Below are positions 25,482 through 33,791 of a stretch of DNA of 64,000 nt, in pieces (within the stretch, counting starts at the first letter, position 1; the number at the start of each line of letters is the position of its first letter). Source of the DNA: CAYUMU01 sp964445985. GTDB taxonomy: Bacteria; Planctomycetota; Planctomycetia; Pirellulales; S012-138. Location of the stretch: contig CAYUMU010000002.1 in assembly GCA_964445985.1 (NCBI GenBank), forward strand, positions 1 through 64,000. Reading direction: 5' to 3'. The position numbers were made by a program, and so were the translations under genes. The notes beneath the pieces are model-generated. The model searched no databases. It was not told the origin of the DNA and saw only the letters and a list, made by a program, of their open reading frames with translations.

Positions 25482-26276
25482 TTACGGCCGGGCTTCGCCT
25501 TCCTGCTGCTGGAAATATCGAACGGTTCCGACCTTCATTTCCACCGTGGCGTCATCGTCGCACGCCACCGTGGCTTGTTCGTGCAGTTGCAAGGCCGAGG
25601 CCGTCCACATCTGGCTTACGCCGCCTTCCACCACTTGGGCCAAGGCCCTGGCTTTGGCGGCGCCGCTCACCAGCAACAGGACCTCGGCCGCGGCCATGAT
25701 GGTGCCGATGCCCACGGTGACCGCGCGGCGGGGAACCTGGCTTGAATCGTGATTGAAAAACCGCGAGTTGGCGGCGATGGTTTCGTGGGTAAGCGAGACC
25801 ACCCGCGTTCGCGAAGCCAGGCTGGAACCGGGCTCGTTGAATGCCAAATGGCCATCGTGTCCTAATCCTCCCAGGAAGAGGTGGATGCCGCCCGCGGCTT
25901 GGATGGCCGCTTCGTAGGCCGCGCACTCCTGTTCCAGGTTGTCCGCGTTTCCGTTGGGTATATGAATTTGTTCGGCGGGTAGATCCACGTGGTCGAACAG
26001 GTTGTGGCGCATAAACGAGCGGTAGCTTTCGGGGTGATCCGCCGGCAAGCCTACGTATTCATCCATGTTGAATGTGAGCACGTGCCGGAACGAAATGGCG
26101 CCGGCCCGATGTTTGGCGACCAACTCTCGATACAGTCCGCGCGGCGTGGAGCCGGTTGGCAGCCCCAGCACAAAGGGTCTTTGGGCGGAGGGCTGAAACC
26201 GGGTGATCCGCGCCACCACCAGGTCGGCGGCCCAACGGCCGAGCGCTTCGTAGTTCGGTAAAATGACAACGCGCAA
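25482..26276 (-). CDS. nagB: Glucosamine-6-phosphate deaminase
   Basis: Converts glucosamine-6-phosphate to fructose-6-phosphate and ammonia in amino-sugar catabolism. Family motifs are clear: LGLPTGSTPRGLY (phosphate loop), LTFNMDEYVGLP with the catalytic aspartate, GGLGHDGHLAFNEPGSSLASRTR with the active-site D/H pair, and the C-terminal QLHEQATVACDD. The start is taken as TTG 26276, because the resulting MRVVILPNYEALGRWAADLV lines up with the E. coli NagB N-terminus and CGGAG lies upstream. ATG 26306 would add ten unrelated residues. At 264 aa it has the usual length. A 12-bp palindrome upstream may be its operator. Confidence 0.95.
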   Translation of the reverse strand: MRVVILPNYEALGRWAADLVVARITRFQPSAQRPFVLGLPTGSTPRGLYRELVAKHRAGAISFRHVLTFNMDEYVGLPADHPESYRSFMRHNLFDHVDLPAEQIHIPNGNADNLEQECAAYEAAIQAAGGIHLFLGGLGHDGHLAFNEPGSSLASRTRVVSLTHETIAANSRFFNHDSSQVPRRAVTVGIGTIMAAAEVLLLVSGAAKARALAQVVEGGVSQMWTASALQLHEQATVACDDDATVEMKVGTVRYFQQQEGEARP

Positions 26277-26328
26277 TGTTCGGCTCCGGAAGATACGAAA
26301 ACCCACCCCCTCGTTCTAGACCAACCAC

Positions 26329-26340
26329 CCACTTAAGTGG
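26329..26340. promoter_or_regulatory. Perfect 12-bp palindrome upstream of nagB
   Basis: CCACTTAAGTGG lies 52 bases upstream of the nagB start. It could be an operator for an amino-sugar regulator; no regulator gene is adjacent. Confidence 0.35.
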
Positions 26341-26621
26341 CGGCTTAGCGAACCGTGCCAGCCAGCGAACCTGCCACCGCTAGCATCCTTTCACCTTTGG
26401 CCGGGGAGGGGTATCTTACCCACAGGGTGGTGTGATAAAAACCGTCTCTGATCGAGTTTCATTCGTATTGCGTGTTTAACCGTCCTTGTGCCGCTTGGCA
26501 TTCAAGCCCGCTAAGGTTGATCGAGCGTTGTTCACCAGTCCACCGCCCGCGCCTTATTGCAAATTGAATACAAGCAGAAGCTTACGTCTTTCAATTTCCC
26601 AATTAACGACTTTCTTTCTCC

Positions 26622-26755
26622 CTTCTCCCCCGGTACTCCGGGGGAGAAGGGCTGGGGAAGGGGGTTCTTGCGGGCGGTTTGAGATTGCCTACCCAACTCC
26701 GCTTCCAAGGCTCCTCACCCCCGACCCCTCTCCCCGGAAATACCGGGGAGAGGGG
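26622..26755. repeat. Paired REP-like hairpins (REPIN-like)
   Basis: Two GC-rich hairpins lie 75 bases apart. The first is CTTCTCCCCCGG/CCGGGGGAGAAG (26622-26649, 4-base loop). The second is CCCCTCTCCCCGG/CCGGGGAGAGGGG (26725-26755, 5-base loop). The flank after the first (GGGCTGGGGAAGGGGG) is roughly the inverse of the flank before the second (CTCCTCACCCCCGA). This is the inverted-pair arrangement of REPIN elements. It occupies the nagB-polX gap; the remaining bases of that gap (26341-26911) show nothing else. Confidence 0.65.
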
Positions 26756-26911
26756 AGAACAGGGTTTCGCGCCCGCTGCTAGCAGTCCGCTGGCAACCTT
26801 CCATTCTCGCCTGGATGTCGCGGCAGGGAATGGAATGGACTGCATGGCAATTCCCGTCAGGCTGGCTCTCCCGCCCTTCTCCCCGGCAAATGTCCGACCG
26901 AGTGGCTCCTT

Positions 26912-28630
26912 ATGAATAATGCTCAAATTGCCGCCGCTTTTGACGAGATGGCCGACATCCTGGAATTCCAGGGGGCCAACCCGTTCCGCGTGCGCGCCTA
27001 TCGCAATGCCGCCCGCGCGATGATGGACTTGGGCGAGCAGCTAGCGACCATGGTGGCCGAGAAACGCCCCCTGACCGATCTGCAGGGCATCGGCAAGGAT
27101 CTGGCCGAAAAGATTGAAACGCTGGTGATGACCGGCGACCTCAAGCAGTGGAAAGAACTGCGCGAGCAGGTGCCGGCCAGCGTGCTCGCCATGCTGCGCG
27201 TGCCGGGCATGGGCCCCAAGAAGGCGGCCGTGCTGCACAAAGAGCTAGGCATCCAAAGCTTGGATATGCTCCGCGCCGCCTGCGAACAACAAAAGGTGCG
27301 CGAGCTGAAAGGCTTTGGCGCCAAGACCGAAGAGCAAATTCTCAAGGGGCTCGATTTCGCCGCCACCACCACGGTGCGATTTCTGTGGAAGCAGGCCGAC
27401 GATTACGCCCAGGCCCTCCGCGCGTTTCTGGCCGATTGCCCTAGCATTGAGAAGCTGGAGTTGGCCGGCAGTTATCGTCGCGGCAAAGAGACCGTGGGCG
27501 ACTTGGATATCGTGGTGGTATCGTCTGACCATCGGCAGGTGATGGATCGCTTCGCCGACTTTCCCGGCATTGCCGACGTGCTGGCCCGGGGCGAAACCAA
27601 GATGAGCGTTCGGCTGATCCAAGGCTTGCAGGTCGATCTCCGCGTGATCCCCGCCGAATCGTTCGGGGCGGCCATGCAGTACTTCACCGGCAGCAAGGAG
27701 CACAACGTGGTGCTCCGCGGCAGGGCCAAAGCGGCGGGGCTCAAGATCAACGAGTGGGGAGTGTTCCGCGGCGAAGAACGCATCGCGGGAGAAACGGAGG
27801 AAGGCGTTTATCAAACCTTGGGCTTGCCCTGGATTGCCCCGGAGCTGCGCGAGAACCGTAAAGAGTACGAGTGGGCCGACGCCAACCAACTGCCCGAGCT
27901 GATTACGGTGGACGACATCCGCGGCGATCTGCACATGCACACCACGGCCACCGACGGCAAGGCCACGCTGGCGGAAATGGTCGCCGCCGCCCAGGCTCGC
28001 GGTTTGAGCTACATCGCCATTACCGACCACTCCCAACGCGTGACCATGGCCAACGGGCTCGACGGACCTCGGTTATTGCAGCAATGGGCCGAAATTGACC
28101 GGCTCAACAAAACGCTGGACGGCTTCACCGTTTTGAAAGGGGTGGAAGTCGATATTCTGGAGAAGGGCGGTCTCGATATCGAGGATGAATTTCTGGCCCA
28201 GGCCGATTGGATTGTGGCCAGCGTGCATTATGGGCAGAGCCAGCCGCGCAACCAGATTACCGACCGTATTCTCGGCGCGCTCGAAAACCCTTATGTGTGC
28301 GCCATCGCCCACCCCACCGGGCGGTTGATCAACGCGCGGGCCTCGTACGACGTGGACCTGGAAGCCATGTTCAAAGCGGCCAAGCAGCACGGCAAATTTC
28401 TGGAACTCAATGCCGCCCCCCAACGACTCGACCTGGACGACGTGCACTGTGCCGCGGCGCGCGAGTTGGGCATCCCGATTGTGATTTCCACCGACGCCCA
28501 CAGCACCGAAGGCCTGGCGAACCTGCGGTATGGAGTGCTGCAAGCCCGTCGGGCAGGGCTCACCAAAGCCCAGGTGGCCAACGCGGGCACCTGGCCCCAA
28601 CTAAAAAAACAGCTAGGCCGCAACCACTAG
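26912..28630 (+). CDS. polX: DNA polymerase X with PHP domain
   Basis: Bacterial family-X DNA polymerase/3'-5' exonuclease for gap-filling repair, 572 aa. An 8-kDa helical domain at the N-terminus (MNNAQIAAAFDEMADILEFQ) is followed by helix-hairpin-helix DNA contacts (LRVPGMGPKKAAVLHKELG). The pol-beta palm has the metal aspartates in GDLDIVVVSS and LQVDLRVI. A C-terminal PHP phosphoesterase domain starts at DLHMHTTATDGKATL and continues through YIAITDHS and STDAHST with intact histidines. Length and domain order are those of standard bacterial PolX. No ribosome site is obvious before the ATG; the start is set by homology of the first helix. Confidence 0.96.
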   Translation: MNNAQIAAAFDEMADILEFQGANPFRVRAYRNAARAMMDLGEQLATMVAEKRPLTDLQGIGKDLAEKIETLVMTGDLKQWKELREQVPASVLAMLRVPGMGPKKAAVLHKELGIQSLDMLRAACEQQKVRELKGFGAKTEEQILKGLDFAATTTVRFLWKQADDYAQALRAFLADCPSIEKLELAGSYRRGKETVGDLDIVVVSSDHRQVMDRFADFPGIADVLARGETKMSVRLIQGLQVDLRVIPAESFGAAMQYFTGSKEHNVVLRGRAKAAGLKINEWGVFRGEERIAGETEEGVYQTLGLPWIAPELRENRKEYEWADANQLPELITVDDIRGDLHMHTTATDGKATLAEMVAAAQARGLSYIAITDHSQRVTMANGLDGPRLLQQWAEIDRLNKTLDGFTVLKGVEVDILEKGGLDIEDEFLAQADWIVASVHYGQSQPRNQITDRILGALENPYVCAIAHPTGRLINARASYDVDLEAMFKAAKQHGKFLELNAAPQRLDLDDVHCAAARELGIPIVISTDAHSTEGLANLRYGVLQARRAGLTKAQVANAGTWPQLKKQLGRNH

Positions 28631-28697
28631 CCCCCAGCTACCAACTACCATCCCCCAACCCCCAGTCCCGCCACTCCCCGCTGGCTTAAATTTTGCT

Positions 28698-29309
28698 ATG
28701 TTGGCGAACATCGTCAACGCGGCAGGTATCCATCCGCACGTGGAGCGCGCCCACTCGGTGTCCGGTTCAAACCAGGCCCATTCGCTGATCATTTTTCTGC
28801 ACCTGGCTCGTGCGTTCGAGCTTCGTCGCCAACCGCTGGACCGCGACAAAATGCTGGTGCTGGCGGGCGCGGAAGCGGCCGAGCTAGGGCTGCACCCCAT
28901 TGGGGCGGTTTGCGGCCGGAAAATCCTGGAGAACAACACGGGGCACATGCTGCGCTATTATCGCTCATTTGCCCACGCGCTGGCCGACGACGATTTCCAG
29001 GTTTACCTCCGCCAGGTTCGCCGCGCCTTTCCTCGCGAAAAGGCCGAGCTATTGTTGCAAGAGTTCGGAATCGTGCTGGGCAACGAGCAGGCGACCTATG
29101 CCTGCGATTATGAGTACGCCGCCAGCCTGTTGGGTTCCACGCCTGAGGAACTGGAGTGCGAACTGGCCGCGAACCGCGAATTTCCCCGTCCCACGGGGGA
29201 CGATCTGGCCCCGCCCGTCTCGCCCAACTGGCCGCTCACGATTGTGCTGCTGGGGCTCTTGCTGGTGGTGGTTGCCTGGGCTGTTTGGCAGTTTCTGCAC
29301 ACTGCGTGA
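28698..29309 (+). CDS. Hypothetical tail-anchored membrane protein
   Basis: 203-residue protein not assigned to a family. It is soluble and helical up to about 170. The second half of that part (LLLQEFGIVLGNEQATYACDYEYAASLLGSTPEELECELA) is encoded densely with the host's codon bias. It ends in one transmembrane helix (TIVLLGLLLVVVAWAVWQF), which predicts a tail-anchored protein with a cytosolic head. It starts 67 bases after polX on the same strand. No catalytic motif is seen. Confidence 0.65.
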   Translation: MLANIVNAAGIHPHVERAHSVSGSNQAHSLIIFLHLARAFELRRQPLDRDKMLVLAGAEAAELGLHPIGAVCGRKILENNTGHMLRYYRSFAHALADDDFQVYLRQVRRAFPREKAELLLQEFGIVLGNEQATYACDYEYAASLLGSTPEELECELAANREFPRPTGDDLAPPVSPNWPLTIVLLGLLLVVVAWAVWQFLHTA

Positions 29310-29677
29310 AGTAAGCTTCAAGCACCCCCCCTTATTGGCGCAAGTTATTTCGCTCCGGGCGGCATTGTTTTTGCCAATAGCTGCTAATAGTGAAGCGTGG
29401 GCCAGCGTGGCGGCAGTTGCCTGCCAAAAGCGGGAGCCGATCTCCCCCGCGTACGTGGGGGGCGCGAGGGTTTGAACTTTCGACTGGCCGCGTCCGTATC
29501 AAACAACGGTGGAATCGAAACCACGAAGGGCAATTTACAGCGCGGCGCCAACCGGAACATCCACGACCCGCTGAAGGGCGCCTGCCAGTTTGGGAACGAT
29601 CAACAGAAAGCTTGTGGCGCTGACCGCGCGCAGATGGCGCGGGAACAGCCGCTGAGCCGAGAAGAGGAAGCACAACC
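29310..29677. other. Leader region before the M50 protease
   Basis: 368 bases without a convincing gene. It holds one compact hairpin (CCCCC at 29444-29448 with GGGGG at 29457-29461 around a CGTACG core). GAAGAGGAAG shortly before 29678 is the likely ribosome site of the next gene. Confidence 0.45.
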
Positions 29678-30811
29678 ATGGGATGGTCTGTCAAAATCGG
29701 CCGCATGTTCGGCATCGATATTTTCATGCACTGGACGTTCCCGCTGCTGCTGTTGTTCGTGGGCGGGTCGGCCTTGATGCAGGGCGAGCCGCTGGCCGTG
29801 GCCTTGGAAGGCGTGGGCTTTGTGGCGGCCGTCTTCGCTTGCGTGGTGCTGCATGAGTATGGCCACGCCCTGACCGCGCGGCGGTATGGAGTGGCCACCC
29901 GCGACATCACGCTACTTCCCATTGGCGGCGTGGCCCGATTGGAGCGGATGCCGGAGAACCCCTGGCACGAACTGTGGGTGGCCCTGGCCGGCCCGGCCGT
30001 GAACGTGGTGATCGCGGGCGGACTGCTGCTGACGTTGTTTTTGATGGGCAACGTGGGCCGAGCGCTCGATGTGAGCCTGCTGGGCGGGGCGTTCCTGGCC
30101 CGGCTGATGGTGGTGAACGTGGTGCTGGTGGTGTTCAACCTGTTGCCGGCGTTTCCCATGGACGGCGGCCGGGTGCTGCGCGCGGTGCTCGCCATGCGGA
30201 TGCCGTATGCCAAGGCCACGCGGGCGGCGGCGCGCACGGGCCAGTTGATGGCCGTGCTGTTCGCGGTCGTGGGCCTGATCTACAACCCATTTCTCCTGCT
30301 GATCGCCGTCTTCATTTACTTTGGCGCCGCGCAAGAATCGCAGGCGGCCCAGCTTCGTTCGCTGCTCAAGGGCGTGGCGGTTCATGAAGCCATGCTGCCC
30401 AAGCCGGGGACCCTCTCTCCGTATGATCGAACCGAGGACGCGGCCGACATCATCGCCACCGGTTACCAGCACGATTACCCCGTGCTGCACGAAGGCCGGA
30501 TTGTGGGCCTGGTGGTCGGCGACGATCTGTTCAACCGTCTCAAACAGGGCGAGCCGCTCGTCGGCAATGTCAGCGACGTGATGCGTCGCGACCCGCCCAC
30601 GGTGGAAGCCACTTCCCAGCTGGAAGACGCCCTGGTGGTGCTGCAAGAGAACCAACTGCCGGCCCTCCCCGTCACCTACTACGGCCAACTGGTCGGCCTG
30701 CTCACGGTGGATAGCCTGAACCGGTTCGCCAACCGCCAGGCCGCGCGGGTTGACCGGGAGCTGGAGCTTCCCAGCCAAGCGGAACTGGCCGACGATCTGC
30801 GCGCCAAGTAA
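29678..30811 (+). CDS. M50 site-2-type protease with CBS pair
   Basis: Intramembrane zinc metalloprotease of 377 aa. The zinc motif HEYGH lies at residues 59-63 in a transmembrane helix (VVLHEYGHALTARRYG). The second metal-ligand motif is NLLPAFPMDGGRVLRA. About six hydrophobic segments occupy residues 15-215. Two CBS domains follow (about 225-350), suggesting regulation by an adenine nucleotide. This is the SpoIVFB/Rip-like group III architecture, which cleaves membrane-bound anti-sigma factors or other proteins. The substrate is not identifiable here. The start ATG follows GAAGAGGAAG. The neighbours on either side are unrelated. Confidence 0.93.
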   Translation: MGWSVKIGRMFGIDIFMHWTFPLLLLFVGGSALMQGEPLAVALEGVGFVAAVFACVVLHEYGHALTARRYGVATRDITLLPIGGVARLERMPENPWHELWVALAGPAVNVVIAGGLLLTLFLMGNVGRALDVSLLGGAFLARLMVVNVVLVVFNLLPAFPMDGGRVLRAVLAMRMPYAKATRAAARTGQLMAVLFAVVGLIYNPFLLLIAVFIYFGAAQESQAAQLRSLLKGVAVHEAMLPKPGTLSPYDRTEDAADIIATGYQHDYPVLHEGRIVGLVVGDDLFNRLKQGEPLVGNVSDVMRRDPPTVEATSQLEDALVVLQENQLPALPVTYYGQLVGLLTVDSLNRFANRQAARVDRELELPSQAELADDLRAK

Positions 30812-30818
30812 CCCCGGT

Positions 30819-30846
30819 CGTCATTCCCGCGCGGGCGGGAATCCAG
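30819..30846 (+). repeat. Dispersed palindromic repeat, copy B
   Basis: Same core (ATTCCCGC ... GCGGGAAT) as copy A with loop GCGG, immediately after the M50 stop codon. It may serve as a transcription end for that gene. Confidence 0.8.
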
Positions 30847-30884
30847 GGCACGGCAGCATGTTTTCGACAACGTCGTCCACCACA

Positions 30885-31112
30885 CCGTCATTCCCGCGCA
30901 GGCGGGAATCCAGTTGGGGCGGAGTACGCGGTGACAATCAACATCGGCTCGGAAGCGAACGGCGTATCGGGAAGTCCTTCTTCGATGGTCCCTGAATCCA
31001 GGAGCAGTAGACGAACCATGTAGTCCCTGACGGCGGATATATCGTTTCGACCGTGGCTACAATTCAATCCACCTTGTTTCGTGCATTGGATCCCCGCCTT
31101 CGCGGGGATGAC
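30885..31112 (+). mobile_element. MITE-like element 1 (228 bp)
   Basis: Begins with a palindrome in plus orientation (30885-30913) and ends with the same palindrome inverted (31086-31112, GGATCCCCGCC version). The interior includes ATCAACATCGGCT, TCGGGAAGTCCTTCTTCG and TTTCGTGCATTGGAT. These segments have counterparts at the same relative places in element 2. The element carries no gene. Confidence 0.65.
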
Positions 31113-31178
31113 AACATGCTGGGGCGTTATTCAGTGCCTGCGAAATCGCATTGCGGCGGGTCATGCGAGTAACGCATG

Positions 31179-31466
31179 CTAAATAATTGACTCATATAAG
31201 TCATCCCAACCCGGGTTCTTCTCCTCAATAAGCTTCAACTTCCAAGCACGATTCCATTTCTTGATCCGCTTCTCTCGGATGATGGCATTCTCCATGTCCT
31301 CGTGCAATTCATACCACACGAGCATATGTACCCCGTATTTCTTGCTGAAGCCTTCGGCGAGGTCATTCCGATGCTGCCACGCTCGCTGCACAAGATCACT
31401 GGTTACGCCAACGTAGAGCGTTCCATTGCGCTTGCTCGCAAGCATGTAGACCGCGGGTTGTTTCAT
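31179..31466 (-). CDS. GIY-YIG nuclease domain protein
   Basis: Single-domain GIY-YIG endonuclease-fold protein (95 aa) of the UPF0213/YhbQ-like group. The two strand motifs are VYMLASKRNGTLYVGVTSD (VYM for GIY, YVG for YIG). They are followed by the catalytic arginine in LVQRAWQH and the catalytic glutamate in AIIREKRIKKW. It starts with ATG (MKQPAVY) and has the typical family length. The gene sits exactly between two copies of a 230-bp MITE-like element, with about 65 bases or fewer between element end and gene on each side. That is consistent with a selfish or mobilising relationship. Small GIY-YIG proteins of this group have no settled function. Confidence 0.9.
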   Translation of the reverse strand: MKQPAVYMLASKRNGTLYVGVTSDLVQRAWQHRNDLAEGFSKKYGVHMLVWYELHEDMENAIIREKRIKKWNRAWKLKLIEEKNPGWDDLYESII

Positions 31467-31520
31467 GTGAACCCAATCTCAAAATGGAACGCCTGCCATC
31501 AGTCGTCCTACCCGCGACTC

Positions 31521-31757
31521 CGTCATTCCCGCGCAGAGCCTGCCCTCGTGAAGACGGGGGCGGGAATCCAGGCGTGGCGGATATGGCTCCGCATCAACAT
31601 TGGTTGGGACCGGAACTGCATTTCGGGAAGTTATTCTTCGACGGCCTCTTCACAAACCATGCCGGTTCTCCATGACGCCGAACGCATCGTGTCAACCGAG
31701 ACGGCAATTCGAGCGCCCCATCTCGTGCACTGGATTCCCGCCTTCGCGGGAATGACG
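31521..31757 (+). mobile_element. MITE-like element 2 (237 bp)
   Basis: Left end is an expanded palindrome (31521-31571) carrying an extra AGAGCCTGCCCTCGTGAA segment inside. Right end is an inverted standard copy (31730-31757). The interior matches element 1 in order: CATCAACATTGG, TCGGGAAGTTATTCTTCG (31623-31640), AACCATG, then CTCGTGCACTGGAT. Same orientation as element 1. Confidence 0.65.
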
Positions 31758-31791
31758 TTATTTGGAGCGATCTTTATAATAGTTCCTGACT

Positions 31792-33561
31792 CTACCACTT
31801 CTCCACCGCTTTCGCCTCGATATGCGCTTCATGGCTCCCCACGTAGCAGTCATGCACGATCCGTTGCGCCTCTTCCGCGGTGGGGAACTTGTCGGAGAAG
31901 CCGGGCGAGACGGGGTCGATGGCCAGCCGGGCCGCATGGACCAGGTGGCGGAGCAGGTCGCGGGCGTCTTCATCGCCGACGGCCACGCGGATCATGGTGG
32001 GGGGAATGCCCGCCTTGAGCAGGGCCTCGGGCGAAAGCTCCGAATGCGTGGTCAGCGCGGGGCAACTCACAATGGTGTTCGCCTGGCCCAGGCTGATCAT
32101 GTGGTCGAAGGTGGGGGCCAGGTTGTCGAAGAACTTTTGGAACGCCTCGCGGGGGAGTTGCAGCCGTTCAAAATCCAGCGTGAATAGCGGGGCCGGCAAC
32201 CCCAGATACATGCACTTTTGCCGCAAGTCATAATTGACGTCGCCCTCTAACACATTGCAATGCACGGTGATATCGGGATGGGCGCCCAGAAATCTAGCTA
32301 GAATTTGAGTATTGATACATTTGGCCATCATTCGCACTTCCAGCGTGCGGATGCCTTGCAGCACCTCAAAGGCCGCGTCGGCATTGAGGAATGCTCCCTT
32401 CACATAATAAACATTCCAGAACACGGTTTGATCCCACGACTTGCCATCGGGGGATTGATAGCCCTTGGGGAGGAACATATCTTCCGACCGGCCGAGCAAC
32501 ACGCCGGCAATCACCGAGCCGGTGCCGGATAGATCCTTGGTATAGCTATGCACGATAAAGTCGGGCCGCTCGGCGGGATCTTCGCGCTGCAAAGGCCGCG
32601 CCAAGAAGGGCGTGCCCACCGTGGCGTCGAGAATCACGCGGAGGCCGCGCGCGTGAGCCCTGCGGCATATCTCAGGCACGTCGAGCACGTAGCCGTGTGG
32701 GTTGCAGGGCGATTCTAGATACAGGTAGGCGTGCAAGCCGGCATCGAGCCGCTCGGCATGGCGGCTTTTGGCGTCTTCCCAGCAGCGTTCGAAGTCGTCG
32801 GCCGTGTAGCCATCGAAGGTTTCGACCGCGATGCCCAAGTTGGAAGAGCGCGCGTACCAATCATTGATGAGCTGATGGGCGCCCCCATAGATATTGCGGC
32901 TCACTAAAAGAATATCGTCGCGGCCGAGCATGTGGGCCAGGATGGCGTCGATGGCCGCCATGCCGCTGTTGAAATTCCAGGCGAAGTATTCCTGCGAATA
33001 AGGGCCGGCTTCGAGATCGACAATATGATTCGCCAGGGCGATGGCCGTGGGATTGAGCAGGCGGGAATAGATTTCGAGCAGCAGCTCCTTGCCTTTGAAG
33101 GCGTCTTCAATCCATTCGGCGCAGGCGTAAATATAGGTAGCCGTGCGGGCAATCACCGGGTTGGCCGAGAAGATGGCCGTGACATTGTCGAACACCGCGT
33201 ACGGCCCCTTGGCGCACTGCGTGGTGGAGCTGTAGCCCAGGCTTTGATAGGTGCGGCGGAAGGGGTTTTGCAGCGTGTCGAGCGACTTGGCCAGTTGGAA
33301 CGAGAGGAACTTCTTGGCGTTGAAGTAGGAGATTTTTTCGCCGCGGTCGAGGCTGTTGACGGTCTCGAGCGTGAGCTTCCAGAGGTGGTTGAGATCGCCT
33401 TCGTTCTCATACAGCCGCGCGGCAATGCGAGCCAGCGTGGCGCCGAACTCGCTCTGGGGATCGATGGCAAAATGAGCCAGCTGCTCGGCGACCAACTCAT
33501 CAACATTGGTGGCGGTGGTGGTATTGCGACGCGGGGAGAGTTTCTTTTGCTGTTCCAGCAT
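31792..33561 (-). CDS. PLP-dependent Cys/Met-metabolism-like enzyme
   Basis: Fold-type I PLP enzyme of the trans-sulfuration family (cystathionine gamma-synthase/lyase, methionine gamma-lyase). It is 589 aa, well above the usual 400. The extra sequence is mainly the first 150 residues, which do not look like another enzyme. The PLP lysine is K342 in HSYTKDLSGTG. The cofactor-binding aspartate lies in VILDATVGTP, and NFNSGMAAIDAILAHML is the N-terminal phosphate region. The C-terminal domain ends in SCPALTTHSE and PPTMIRVAVGDEDARDLLRHL, typical of the family. Nothing in the neighbourhood names the substrate. It starts at an ATG with GGAACAGCAAAAG downstream; no clear ribosome site is seen. Confidence 0.85.
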   Translation of the reverse strand: MLEQQKKLSPRRNTTTATNVDELVAEQLAHFAIDPQSEFGATLARIAARLYENEGDLNHLWKLTLETVNSLDRGEKISYFNAKKFLSFQLAKSLDTLQNPFRRTYQSLGYSSTTQCAKGPYAVFDNVTAIFSANPVIARTATYIYACAEWIEDAFKGKELLLEIYSRLLNPTAIALANHIVDLEAGPYSQEYFAWNFNSGMAAIDAILAHMLGRDDILLVSRNIYGGAHQLINDWYARSSNLGIAVETFDGYTADDFERCWEDAKSRHAERLDAGLHAYLYLESPCNPHGYVLDVPEICRRAHARGLRVILDATVGTPFLARPLQREDPAERPDFIVHSYTKDLSGTGSVIAGVLLGRSEDMFLPKGYQSPDGKSWDQTVFWNVYYVKGAFLNADAAFEVLQGIRTLEVRMMAKCINTQILARFLGAHPDITVHCNVLEGDVNYDLRQKCMYLGLPAPLFTLDFERLQLPREAFQKFFDNLAPTFDHMISLGQANTIVSCPALTTHSELSPEALLKAGIPPTMIRVAVGDEDARDLLRHLVHAARLAIDPVSPGFSDKFPTAEEAQRIVHDCYVGSHEAHIEAKAVEKW

Positions 33562-33791
33562 ATCCGCACCAGGCGTTCCATCAGGTGATTGAATGTTGTT
33601 CCGATTGGCAGTGCGGGGCCGGGGGCTCGCACGGAGTCATTCTCGCACAGAGGCGGCGCGGGGAACACCCAGGGAGAGGAATGGCGCGAAGCGCCAGCTT
33701 TTTCGCGGGCAGGCAGCAGGGTAAACTGGTGGGGACTGTTGGAACGCGTGTTCATCGCTCTGCCCTGCCTCGTTTTTGCTGGGAACAACCC

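Noticed and set aside
23684..25699. 671-residue plus-strand frame over the DUF4954 gene
   Set aside because: Antisense shadow; the minus frame shows the beta-helix repeats, a GTG start and a good ribosome site.
29441..29462. CCCCGCGTACGTGGGG-type palindrome resembling a type I-E CRISPR repeat core
   Set aside because: Single copy, no spacers or further repeats and no cas genes within the window.
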